DNA from: CAJXII01 sp965242915
GTDB taxonomy: Bacteria > Campylobacterota > Campylobacteria > Campylobacterales > Arcobacteraceae
Assembly: GCA_965242915.1 (NCBI GenBank)
Contig: CBDETN010000028.1
Coordinates: forward strand, 335,792-399,791
DNA: 64,000 bases
Reading direction: 5' to 3'
Positions 1-7,221 of the stretch are shown here, piece by piece (the first letter of the stretch is position 1; the number at the start of each line of letters is the position of its first letter). A program made the position numbers and the translations under genes. The notes under the pieces are model-generated. The model ran no database searches and was not told where the DNA came from. It worked only from the letters and a program-made list of their open reading frames with translations.

Positions 1-1
1 A

Positions 2-1042
2 GCATTAGAACCTGATGCTTTAATAGTTGCCACTCCTGGAGTTGTAAAGTTATGTCATGAATTAGCCCCAAATATTGATATTCATCTTTCAACTCAAGCA
101 AATGTGATGAATTATCTTGACGCACAAGTTTATTGGGATATGGGTGTTAAGAGAATTATAGCAGCAAGGGAGATTAGCCTTAGAGATGTTGAAGAGATTA
201 AGAAAAAACTTCCTGATTTAGAAATAGAGATATTTGTACATGGAAGTATGTGTTTTGCATATAGTGGTCGTTGTTTAGTAAGTGCAGTTCAAATGGGAAG
301 AGTACCTAATCGTGGAAGCTGTGCAAATGATTGTAGATTTGAATATACTTTGTATGCAGGAAATGAAGAACATGGAACATTGTTCAGACTTGAAGAACAA
401 CCGGATATCGGTACTTATATCTTTAATGCAAAAGATATGAATCTAGCTTCCCATGTTGATGAGATTTTAGCGAGTGGTGCAGTTGACAGTATAAAAATAG
501 AGGGTCGAACGAAATCACCTTATTATGCTGCAATCACTGCATATACTTATCGAATGGCAATTGATGATTTTTATGATGGTAAATTTGATGCTGAAAAGTA
601 CCAAAAAGAATTAAATACAACTAAAAATCGTGGATTTACAGATGCTTATTTAATACATAAACCTTTTGAAAAAACTGGAACCCAAAACCATGATTATGCT
701 ATGAGTGTCGGTACTTTTGAGGTGAGTGGACTTGTTATTGAAAATGAAGAGTATTTTATGTGTAAATATAAAACTTATCCTAAAGATGAGATAGAGATAT
801 TTGCACCATTAAATAGTAAAATAGAAACTTGTGATAATGATATAGGGTCTATCTATAAAAAAGATGATGGTAAGTTTTATATTAAATTTAAAAAGATTAT
901 TACCCAATTAGGAAAAGAATTAGAATCTGTTCACAGCGGAAATACAAATCCTATTAAATTACCGGGGAAATTGCCTTATTTAACTATGTTTAGAGTGGAA
1001 TCTGATATTATAAATCAAGAGCATAGCTCGTGTGAAGAATAA
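2..1042 (+). CDS. U32 family peptidase-like protein, TrhP/YegQ type (5' truncated)
   Basis: The frame is open from base 2, so the gene starts before the window; the GTG at 104 is internal because conserved U32 sequence (VATPGVVKLC, HLSTQANV) precedes it. The U32 signature E-x-F-x-H-G-S-M-C followed by GRCLVS is plain, and four Cys codons at 251, 272, 320 and 332 match the [4Fe-4S] ligands known in TrhP/RlhA-type members of this family. Those proteins hydroxylate tRNA or rRNA uridine or cytidine with a prephenate-derived donor; older annotation calls them proteases. KIEGRTKSPYY at about 500-530 is also typical. TrhP rather than RlhA is a guess from overall length and cysteine pattern. The next gene starts 13 bp downstream. 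Confidence 0.85.
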   Translation, partial: ALEPDALIVATPGVVKLCHELAPNIDIHLSTQANVMNYLDAQVYWDMGVKRIIAAREISLRDVEEIKKKLPDLEIEIFVHGSMCFAYSGRCLVSAVQMGRVPNRGSCANDCRFEYTLYAGNEEHGTLFRLEEQPDIGTYIFNAKDMNLASHVDEILASGAVDSIKIEGRTKSPYYAAITAYTYRMAIDDFYDGKFDAEKYQKELNTTKNRGFTDAYLIHKPFEKTGTQNHDYAMSVGTFEVSGLVIENEEYFMCKYKTYPKDEIEIFAPLNSKIETCDNDIGSIYKKDDGKFYIKFKKIITQLGKELESVHSGNTNPIKLPGKLPYLTMFRVESDIINQEHSSCEE

Positions 1043-1055
1043 AAAAGGATAAGTT

Positions 1056-3080
1056 ATGAAATTTATAAAGATTATATCTGGTGTATTATTTGTATTTTTG
1101 CTATCTGTGTATATAGTAGTATTTACACCATTAAATAAAAGTACAATAGTACCAATAATCAAAAGTGAAATTTCTAAAGCATCTAAGATTAAGAATGTAG
1201 AAATTCCAATCTTTGAATTATCGTTTAGCAATCTTAAGATGCAATTATTACTTGAAAATCAAGCCATTGATGTAGATGCTTCATTTGATATTTTTAGTAA
1301 AACTTTAGATACTTCATATAAAATAGATATTAAAGATTTAAGTACATTTGATTATCTAAGTGGTCAAAAGTTAAAAGGGACATTTTTCACTGAGGGTAAA
1401 CTTCAAGGTACTTTTGATAATTTAAAATTAGATGGAGATGCAAATGTCGCTGATGGGAACATCAAATATAAACTTAATATTGATAAAAATGATATTAATA
1501 ATATAGCTGTAAATATTAATTCACTAGATTTACCTACACTGTTAAATATGATAAATCAGCCAAAATATGTAGATGGAAAGTTTAATGCCAATGTAAATAT
1601 ATCTTCTTTAAAACTTGAGCAAGTCAAGTTTGCGGCAATTGTAAATCAAGGTAAATTTAATGTTTTAGTTTTTAAAGACAATTTAAAACTTAATATCCCA
1701 AAGAGTGATTTTACTTTAGATACAAATATAAATTTACAAAATAAAGCCGGTGATTTTAATTTTAATTTTAACTCTAAACTTATTAAGTTGATAACAAATG
1801 GGAATATTGATATTAACTCTTTAAAAATTGATACCAAGTATAAAGTTTTAATAGATCAGCTTGCAATGCTGGAACCTCTTATTGGTTCACAATTTAATGG
1901 TTCATTTCAAACAAATGGAACTATTAAGGGAGAGAAGAAGAGTATGGTTGTTGATGGGACTAGTAATCTAGCAAAGGGTCAAATTACATATAATGTTATT
2001 TTAAAAGATTTAGAAGTTGACAGAGTTAAAGGGAGTATCAAAAAAGTTAAACTTGATGAACTTCTTTATATAGTAAATCAGCCAAAATATGCAAAAGCAG
2101 ATTTAAATGTAGATTTTAATATTAATTCTTTAAAAAATTTAGACGGACAGGTTAAAACAACTTTAGATAATGGATTGTTAAATAAAAAAATAGTAAAAAG
2201 AGATTTTAATATTACACTTCCAAAAAATCCAATATTTAATTTAGAAGCAAATACAAATTTAAATAAAAATATCATAGACACCAAAGTGACATTAAATAGT
2301 TTTGCTGCAAAACTACAAACAACTAAAACTGTATTTGATACAAAAACCGCAATTTTAACCACAGATTATCTTTTAAGTGTATCAGACCTTAAAAACTTAT
2401 ATTTTGTAATAAACCAGAAAATGAGAGGTGATATTAAAATTGCCGGAGATATTAAGTTTGATAAATATTTAACAGTAAGTTTTAATTCTAAAAAATTTGG
2501 CGGGAACATAAACGGTACTTTTATAAAAGATAAATTAAGTGTAAAAATAACTAATATTGATTCTATAAATTTATTAAATATGATGTACTATCCAGAAATT
2601 TTTAAATCTAAAGTTAATCTGTCATTAGATTATGATACAACTTCAAAAAAAGGTATATCAAATATTGATATGAAAGATGGTAACTTCCTCGCGAATAAAT
2701 TAAGCCAAACGATTAACAAATTAATTAAAAAAGATTTAACAACTGAAATTTATAAAACAGTAACGATAAAAACAAAGATCAATGATTTGATTTTAGACAG
2801 TACTTTATTTATGCAAAGTAAAAATAGTGAAATAAAATCTAATAAAATGTATATGGATCTTAAAAAAAGCTATATTGACGCTGGGTTTGATATTAAATAT
2901 TATAACTTTGATTTAGGATTAAAATTAAAAGGGGACTTAACTAGTCCAAAAGTTAAAATAGATGCAGGCAAGCTTTTAAAATCCAAAGCAAAACAAGAGG
3001 TTAAAAAAGTTATTGAAAAGAAATTAGGAGATAAACTTAAAAAAGATTTAGGTGGATTGTTGAAGGGTCTTTTTAAATAG
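1056..3080 (+). CDS. AsmA-like / TamB-like periplasmic protein, 674 aa
   Basis: A single N-terminal membrane anchor (about residues 5-25, ISGVLFVFLLSVYIVVF) is followed by about 640 residues of hydrophilic, beta-rich, Asn/Lys/Asp-rich sequence with alternating strand patterns, and a Lys-rich amphipathic tail ending GLLKGLFK. The unit 'L-L-x-x-(I/V)-N-Q-P-K-Y' followed by D-x-N-(V/I)-N-I-x-S-L recurs near residues 165 and 340, with weaker copies near 450 and 510. These are hallmarks of the AsmA superfamily, whose members form periplasmic beta-grooves that carry phospholipids to the outer membrane. The family call is from architecture and style, not a diagnostic motif. A Shine-Dalgarno-like AAGGAT lies just upstream of the ATG. 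It is co-oriented with its neighbours and probably co-transcribed. Confidence 0.6.
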   Translation: MKFIKIISGVLFVFLLSVYIVVFTPLNKSTIVPIIKSEISKASKIKNVEIPIFELSFSNLKMQLLLENQAIDVDASFDIFSKTLDTSYKIDIKDLSTFDYLSGQKLKGTFFTEGKLQGTFDNLKLDGDANVADGNIKYKLNIDKNDINNIAVNINSLDLPTLLNMINQPKYVDGKFNANVNISSLKLEQVKFAAIVNQGKFNVLVFKDNLKLNIPKSDFTLDTNINLQNKAGDFNFNFNSKLIKLITNGNIDINSLKIDTKYKVLIDQLAMLEPLIGSQFNGSFQTNGTIKGEKKSMVVDGTSNLAKGQITYNVILKDLEVDRVKGSIKKVKLDELLYIVNQPKYAKADLNVDFNINSLKNLDGQVKTTLDNGLLNKKIVKRDFNITLPKNPIFNLEANTNLNKNIIDTKVTLNSFAAKLQTTKTVFDTKTAILTTDYLLSVSDLKNLYFVINQKMRGDIKIAGDIKFDKYLTVSFNSKKFGGNINGTFIKDKLSVKITNIDSINLLNMMYYPEIFKSKVNLSLDYDTTSKKGISNIDMKDGNFLANKLSQTINKLIKKDLTTEIYKTVTIKTKINDLILDSTLFMQSKNSEIKSNKMYMDLKKSYIDAGFDIKYYNFDLGLKLKGDLTSPKVKIDAGKLLKSKAKQEVKKVIEKKLGDKLKKDLGGLLKGLFK

Positions 3081-3135
3081 ATATTATATAAATCTTAGAT
3101 AAAATTTTAAATATAAGAAATAAAAGGAAATAAAA

Positions 3136-3630
3136 ATGGATTTTGTATCAATAATAATGGGAAGTAAAAGTGATTATGAGATTATGAAGCATTGTGCTAT
3201 TACGCTTGAATCGTTTAATGTAAAGTATGAATTAATTATCAGTTCGGCTCATAGAAGTCCTGAGCGAACAAAAGTTTATATTAAAGAAGCAGAAGAAAAA
3301 GGTGCAAAAGTATTTATTGCTGCTGCTGGTATGGCTGCTCATTTAGCCGGTGCATTAGCCGCGGGAACTACTAAACCAGTAATTGGTGTACCTATGAAAG
3401 GTGGTGCTATGGATGGTATGGATGCTATGCTTTCAACAGTTCAAATGCCTTCAGGTATGCCGGTAGCTACTGTTGCACTTGGAAAAGCAGGTGCTGTTAA
3501 CAGTGCTTATTTAGCTATTCAGATTTTAGCAATTACTGATAAAGAGCTTGCTATTAAATTAAAAGAAGATAGAATTATTAAAGAGAAAAAAGTTGAAAAT
3601 GACAGTAGAGAAGTTGAGGTTTTGATATAA
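3136..3630 (+). CDS. purE: N5-carboxyaminoimidazole ribonucleotide mutase PurE
   Basis: A 164-aa protein of normal class I PurE length. It shows the nucleotide-phosphate loop MGSKSD (residues 8-13), SSAHRSPERT (36-45, with His39 at the position of the catalytic His), GMAAHLAG (65-72), and the PVIGVPMKGGAMDGMDAMLSTVQMPSGMPVATV region in pieces that are all family-typical. It converts N5-CAIR to CAIR in de novo purine synthesis in the cytoplasm. A Shine-Dalgarno AAAAGGAA lies 5-10 bp upstream of the ATG. A 55-bp AT-rich gap precedes it, large enough for a promoter of its own. The following ATPase starts 3 bp after the stop. Confidence 0.97.
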   Translation: MDFVSIIMGSKSDYEIMKHCAITLESFNVKYELIISSAHRSPERTKVYIKEAEEKGAKVFIAAAGMAAHLAGALAAGTTKPVIGVPMKGGAMDGMDAMLSTVQMPSGMPVATVALGKAGAVNSAYLAIQILAITDKELAIKLKEDRIIKEKKVENDSREVEVLI

Positions 3631-3633
3631 GTT

Positions 3634-4677
3634 ATGCAACTTGATTTAAAGAATATTGGTATTATTAAAAAAGCATCTATAAAAATAGATGGTTTGACAG
3701 TGATTGCTGGTGAGAATGATACTGGTAAAAGTACTGTTGGTAAAGCACTAACAGCAATGTACGGAGGCATAAGTGCATTTACCACTTCTGTAAAAAATAT
3801 CAATAATGAATTTTCTGTAAATATTGTGAATTTTTATAAATACTTATTTAAACAAGAATTTTTATCAAGTCAAAAAATTACTTTAAAAACAAATTTTGCA
3901 CAATATAGTGCTGTTAGTTTAAAGACTAAAATATTAGAAGGTTATACTGGTGATTTTGAAGACCAAGAAATAAAAGGTATTACTTTTATAGAAACACCAA
4001 TGGTATGGAATCTTCAAGATTTTTTCAATGCATCTACACAAATAGAATCACAATTAAAAATGATAGGTGATGATATAAATATTCCTTATCCATTTTTAAT
4101 GAAAACTTTGCACTTCCAATTACATACAAAAAGGAAAGTGCCTAGTTTTTCGGATAGCGTATATTCTATGTTTTTTAAAACAATAAAAACTAAATTATTC
4201 GCTCTTATGGGTGGTGAATTTATTAGAGATGAACACTCTGATATATTTTATTTTCATCGAGATGATAAAGTATATGATTTAATTAATGTTGCAACTGGTA
4301 TTAAATATTTTGGACTATTACAGGTTTTATTGGATAATAATAGATTAAACTTAAATACGATACTTATATTAGATGAACCAGAGGTGCATTTACATCCAAA
4401 ATGGCAACTTAAAATGGCAGAATTAATTGTAGAACTTGTAAAAAATGGAGTGAAAATATTAGTAAATTCTCATAGTCCATATATGATTGAAGCTTTACAA
4501 AGATATAGTGAATTAGCTAATATTGAAAAGAAAACTAATTTTTATTTAGCACAAGATGGAAAAATAGATAAAATAAAAGATAGTAACTCTAGAACTTTAT
4601 CAGAAATATTTGAGAAATTATCTGAGCCTTTTGATATTTTTGATGAAATGGATAGTAAAAAGTTGCAGAATGGCTGA
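3634..4677 (+). CDS. OLD-like AAA family ATPase, 347 aa
   Basis: The Walker A motif GENDTGKST is at residues 26-34, right after the N-terminal beta-hairpin typical of RecF/SMC/OLD-type ATPases (LKNIGIIKKASIKIDGL). Walker B with adjoining D-loop is LILDEPEVHLHP at 244-255, and the H-loop/switch histidine is NSHSPY at 278-283. The middle (60-230) is family-variable. No TOPRIM domain follows, unlike full OLD nucleases, but the next gene supplies a nuclease-like partner overlapping by 8 bp. In other bacteria such ATPase plus nuclease pairs are often anti-phage or DNA-damage modules; that role is inference here. It sits inside a housekeeping operon, 3 bp after purE, so it is probably translated by coupling. 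Confidence 0.8.
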   Translation: MQLDLKNIGIIKKASIKIDGLTVIAGENDTGKSTVGKALTAMYGGISAFTTSVKNINNEFSVNIVNFYKYLFKQEFLSSQKITLKTNFAQYSAVSLKTKILEGYTGDFEDQEIKGITFIETPMVWNLQDFFNASTQIESQLKMIGDDINIPYPFLMKTLHFQLHTKRKVPSFSDSVYSMFFKTIKTKLFALMGGEFIRDEHSDIFYFHRDDKVYDLINVATGIKYFGLLQVLLDNNRLNLNTILILDEPEVHLHPKWQLKMAELIVELVKNGVKILVNSHSPYMIEALQRYSELANIEKKTNFYLAQDGKIDKIKDSNSRTLSEIFEKLSEPFDIFDEMDSKKLQNG

Positions 4678-5053
4678 TGCTGTATCAATTTTTAAAGTTA
4701 AATTTAAAGATTATATAAGTTCTTTAAAAAGCACTAGCTATGATGAAGAACATAAAGAATATTTATGTAATGATGAAAGTCAAAAGGTTTTTAATTTTGA
4801 TTTAATCATAAAAGATATGTATCCTCAAAAACAACCTGCTTCATATGATGCTTTATTAATACAAGATAAAAATATTTATTGTATAGAATTTAAAAATGAA
4901 AAGTATTCAAATATTAATAAAAGAAAGGTACATAAAAAGTTAATTAATGGTAAAGATATTCTTGATGATATATTTACTACAAATCATATTCCTGTAAAAG
5001 AATATAATTTTATATTTTGTGTAGCTTATAAAAATACAAAAGCTAGATGGTGA
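4670..5053 (+). CDS. Small PD-(D/E)XK-like nuclease partner, interrupted by an in-frame TGA
   Basis: The ATG at 4670 overlaps the ATPase stop by 8 bp and is preferred over an upstream in-frame ATG at 4610 that would lie deep inside the ATPase. The 127-residue product has the spacing of a PD-(D/E)XK nuclease core: D60 in SYDALLIQ, then E73-F-K75 in YCIEFKNEK, at the end of two predicted beta strands. The frame ends at TGA 5051-5053 after KARW. It then continues open for 45 codons (RGIEKN through KELQC) to a TAA at 5189-5191 that overlaps the glyQ ATG. The intact ancestor was therefore probably about 173 aa. Either this copy is a recent nonsense allele, or 127 aa is still functional. I do not recognise a named family. 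Confidence 0.6.
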   Translation: MADAVSIFKVKFKDYISSLKSTSYDEEHKEYLCNDESQKVFNFDLIIKDMYPQKQPASYDALLIQDKNIYCIEFKNEKYSNINKRKVHKKLINGKDILDDIFTTNHIPVKEYNFIFCVAYKNTKARW

Positions 5054-5184
5054 AGAGGTATTGAAAAGAATACTATACAATTTGAATTAGAACAATATAA
5101 AGGAAAATATTTTGATAATATATATACAAATGATGTACAATACTTTACAAATGAATATAAAAAATACTTTTACAAGGAATTACA

Positions 5185-6072
5185 ATGCTAACATTTAGCC
5201 AATTACTTTTAAAGCTGCAACAGTATTGGGCAGAACAGGGATGTAATATTTTACAGCCTTATGATATACCAAGTGGAGCCGGTACATTTCATCCTGCAAC
5301 ACTTTTAAGAAGTTTAGATAATAAACCTTGGAGTGTAGCTTATGTTGCACCTAGCAGAAGACCCACTGATGGAAGATATGGGGAAAATCCAAATAGATTG
5401 GGTTCATATTATCAGTTTCAAGCACTAATCAAACCATCGCCGGATAATATTCAAGATCTGTATTTAAAATCTTTAGAATATCTTGGACTTGATTTATCAA
5501 AACATGATATTAGATTTGTAGAAGATAATTGGGAATCTCCAACTTTAGGTGCCTGGGGACTTGGCTGGGAAGTTTGGCTTGACGGTATGGAAGTGACTCA
5601 ATTTACATATTTCCAACAAGTAGGCGGTATTGCTTGTAATCCAGTTGCTGTTGAGATAACTTATGGAACTGAAAGACTTGCTATGTACTTGCAAGGTGTA
5701 GATAATATTTTTGATATAGTTTGGAATGAAAATGAACATGGAGTTACAACTTATAAAGATATACATTTTGAAAGTGAAGTGCAATTTAGTAAATATAACT
5801 TTGAGATAGCAGATGTTGATATGTTATTTAAGCATTTTGATGATGCTTTTAATGAGTGTAAAAAATGTTTAGATGCCGGTCTTCCTCTTCCTGCTTATGA
5901 TCAATGTATGATGGCAAGTCATGCTTTTAATACTCTTGATGCCAGAAAAGCTATAAGTGTAACACAACGGCAAAATTATATTTTAAAGGTGCGAGAACTT
6001 TCAATTGGTTGTGCAACTTTGTATAAAGAACAAGAGAGTGACCGAGAGCAAAGAATGTTGGAAGCTAAATAG
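5185..6072 (+). CDS. glyQ: Glycyl-tRNA synthetase alpha subunit
   Basis: The 295-aa protein has the full catalytic alpha subunit of the bacterial alpha2beta2 class II glycyl-tRNA synthetase: TFSQLLLKLQQYWAEQGC at the N terminus, PYDIPSGAGTFHPAT, the motif 2 region YVAPSRRPTDGRYGENPNR, YYQFQALIKPSP, and the motif 3 region EITYGTERLAMYL. It charges tRNA-Gly; the beta subunit gene (glyS) is not in this window. The start ATG overlaps the end of the disrupted nuclease-like reading frame, and the stop overlaps the GTG of the Nif3 gene by one base, so translation is probably coupled along the operon. Confidence 0.97.
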   Translation: MLTFSQLLLKLQQYWAEQGCNILQPYDIPSGAGTFHPATLLRSLDNKPWSVAYVAPSRRPTDGRYGENPNRLGSYYQFQALIKPSPDNIQDLYLKSLEYLGLDLSKHDIRFVEDNWESPTLGAWGLGWEVWLDGMEVTQFTYFQQVGGIACNPVAVEITYGTERLAMYLQGVDNIFDIVWNENEHGVTTYKDIHFESEVQFSKYNFEIADVDMLFKHFDDAFNECKKCLDAGLPLPAYDQCMMASHAFNTLDARKAISVTQRQNYILKVRELSIGCATLYKEQESDREQRMLEAK

Positions 6073-6806
6073 TGATAGTTAAAGATTTTTATAATTTCTT
6101 AGATGAATTATCACCATTTGAATTACAGGAAAAATGGGATAATAGCGGTTTAATAGTTGGAAATATGGAAGATAAATTCGTAAGCGTTTATATATCTTTG
6201 GATTTAGATGAAGAGATGCTTGAAAAAATTGAGCCAAATAGTTTAATACTTACTCACCATCCTTTAATTTTCAGTCCGCTTCAAACGATAAATTTTGATA
6301 GTTATTCAACTAAACTTCTTCGTAAGCTTATTAAAAAAGATATTGTATTAATTTCAATGCATACAAATATTGATAAAACTCATTTAAATAAATATGTAGC
6401 ATCACAAATTCTTGGATTTGAAATTGAGTGTGGTGAAGATTTTATTTATTATGCTGATATTGATATGAATATGGATGAGTTAAAACAATTAGTAAAAGAT
6501 AAGTTAAATTTAGATTTTACCAAAAGTGTTAAGTGTAAAGAAAATATAAAAAGAATTGCACTTACAACTGGTGCTGGAATGAGTTTAATTTCATCAATAG
6601 ATGCGGATTGTTTTTTAACAGGTGATATAAAATATCATGATGCAATGGAAGCAAAAAGTAGAAATATTAGCTTAATTGATATAGGACACTATGAAAGTGA
6701 ACATTACTTTAGCCCCTTAATGATAGAATTAATTGAAAAATATTTGCTTAAAAATGAAATAAAAGCTATAGTATCGGCTTCACAAAATCCATTTGAGTAT
6801 AAATGA
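6072..6806 (+). CDS. Nif3-like dinuclear metal centre protein (YbgI family)
   Basis: The 244-aa product matches the short form of the Nif3/YbgI family. Metal-ligand positions are visible: H62-H63 in LTHHPLIF, D101 in MHTNID, and H206 with E210 in GHYESE, the same spacing as the E. coli YbgI ligands. The family forms toroidal hexamers and is often annotated as GTP cyclohydrolase I type 2, but its role is unsettled. The GTG start at 6072 overlaps the glyQ stop by one base. The last 230 bp (6577-6806) recur, diverged, at 24057-24289. Confidence 0.9.
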   Translation: MIVKDFYNFLDELSPFELQEKWDNSGLIVGNMEDKFVSVYISLDLDEEMLEKIEPNSLILTHHPLIFSPLQTINFDSYSTKLLRKLIKKDIVLISMHTNIDKTHLNKYVASQILGFEIECGEDFIYYADIDMNMDELKQLVKDKLNLDFTKSVKCKENIKRIALTTGAGMSLISSIDADCFLTGDIKYHDAMEAKSRNISLIDIGHYESEHYFSPLMIELIEKYLLKNEIKAIVSASQNPFEYK

Positions 6807-6947
6807 GATTTAATAAGATGACAGAAGTCATCTCACGGAGATAAAAGGACAATATCCAATGTCCTATGTGTCTGACACCTTCACAAAAGCTATCAAATGG
6901 ACAAATTACACCACTAATTATAAGTAGTGCGTCAAGCACATTGTTTT

Positions 6948-6984
6948 AAAGTCTAAGAGAAGTTTATTCTCTTAGACTTTTGTT
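6948..6984 (+). terminator. Rho-independent terminator after the Nif3 gene
   Basis: A perfect 11-bp stem GTCTAAGAGAA (6951-6961) / TTCTCTTAGAC (6967-6977) with a 5-nt loop, extended by A-T pairs at its base and followed by TTTTGTTT. It would end the operon that runs from before base 1 to 6806. Confidence 0.85.
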
Positions 6985-7121
6985 TCTAGACTTATTTTTA
7001 AAACCACAAAATGGACATATTTTCTTCTTTTTTTACAATTCATTATAAATTAACCCTTTTTAAACCATTACAGTATCTAGTATAACTTAAGTTTTTGTGC
7101 ATTCAGATTTTTAAATTAAGC

Positions 7122-7221
7122 AAAAAGTTTCAAAATGAAACTTTTTGGCTATTTTGTTCTGCTATCCTTCATTAAGAGTAAAATTTTCATAATGAACTTT
7201 ATTATATTGAAGGAGATAGCG
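7122..7221 (+). promoter_or_regulatory. Leader with inverted repeat shared by giant genes 1, 3 and 4
   Basis: A perfect inverted repeat AAAAAGTTTC (7122-7131) / GAAACTTTTT (7137-7146) with loop AAAAT is followed by about 70 bp that are nearly the same at 43791-43884 and 62462-62555. The Shine-Dalgarno AAGGAGA (7210-7216) sits 5 bp before ATG 7222 and decides that start over the in-frame ATG at 7135, which lies inside the hairpin. The repeat could be a transcription factor site or an mRNA hairpin. A CATAAT box within the shared stretch could be a -10 element, but this is weak. Confidence 0.5.

Larger units (their letters stand above)
6807..7221. other. 415-bp intergenic region before giant gene 1
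   Basis: No gene is apparent. From left to right it holds a small hairpin (AGATGAC / GTCATCT, 6816-6833), short inverted repeats AGGAC / GTCCT (6846-6865) and GTGTC-t-GACAC (6868-6878), a strong terminator (6948-6984), an AT-rich stretch, and a leader from about 7122 that is also present in front of giant genes 3 and 4. No tRNA fold was seen. Confidence 0.6.

Noticed and set aside
980..1231. Minus-strand open frame of 83 codons across the U32 / AsmA-like gene junction
   Set aside because: It overlaps two well-supported plus-strand genes and has no recognisable features.
5051..5053. TGA read as tryptophan
   Set aside because: Other genes here end on TGA in sensible places (ATPase at 4675-4677, Nif3 at 6804-6806), so a standard code is more likely.
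6846..6878. Short palindromes (GTGTC-t-GACAC) as a transposon or REP element
   Set aside because: Too short and single-copy in the window to support a mobile element.
7135..7221. Upstream in-frame ATG for giant gene 1
   Set aside because: It lies inside a hairpin without a ribosome binding site; the ATG at 7222 has AAGGAGA and starts a proper lipoprotein signal shared with the other copies.
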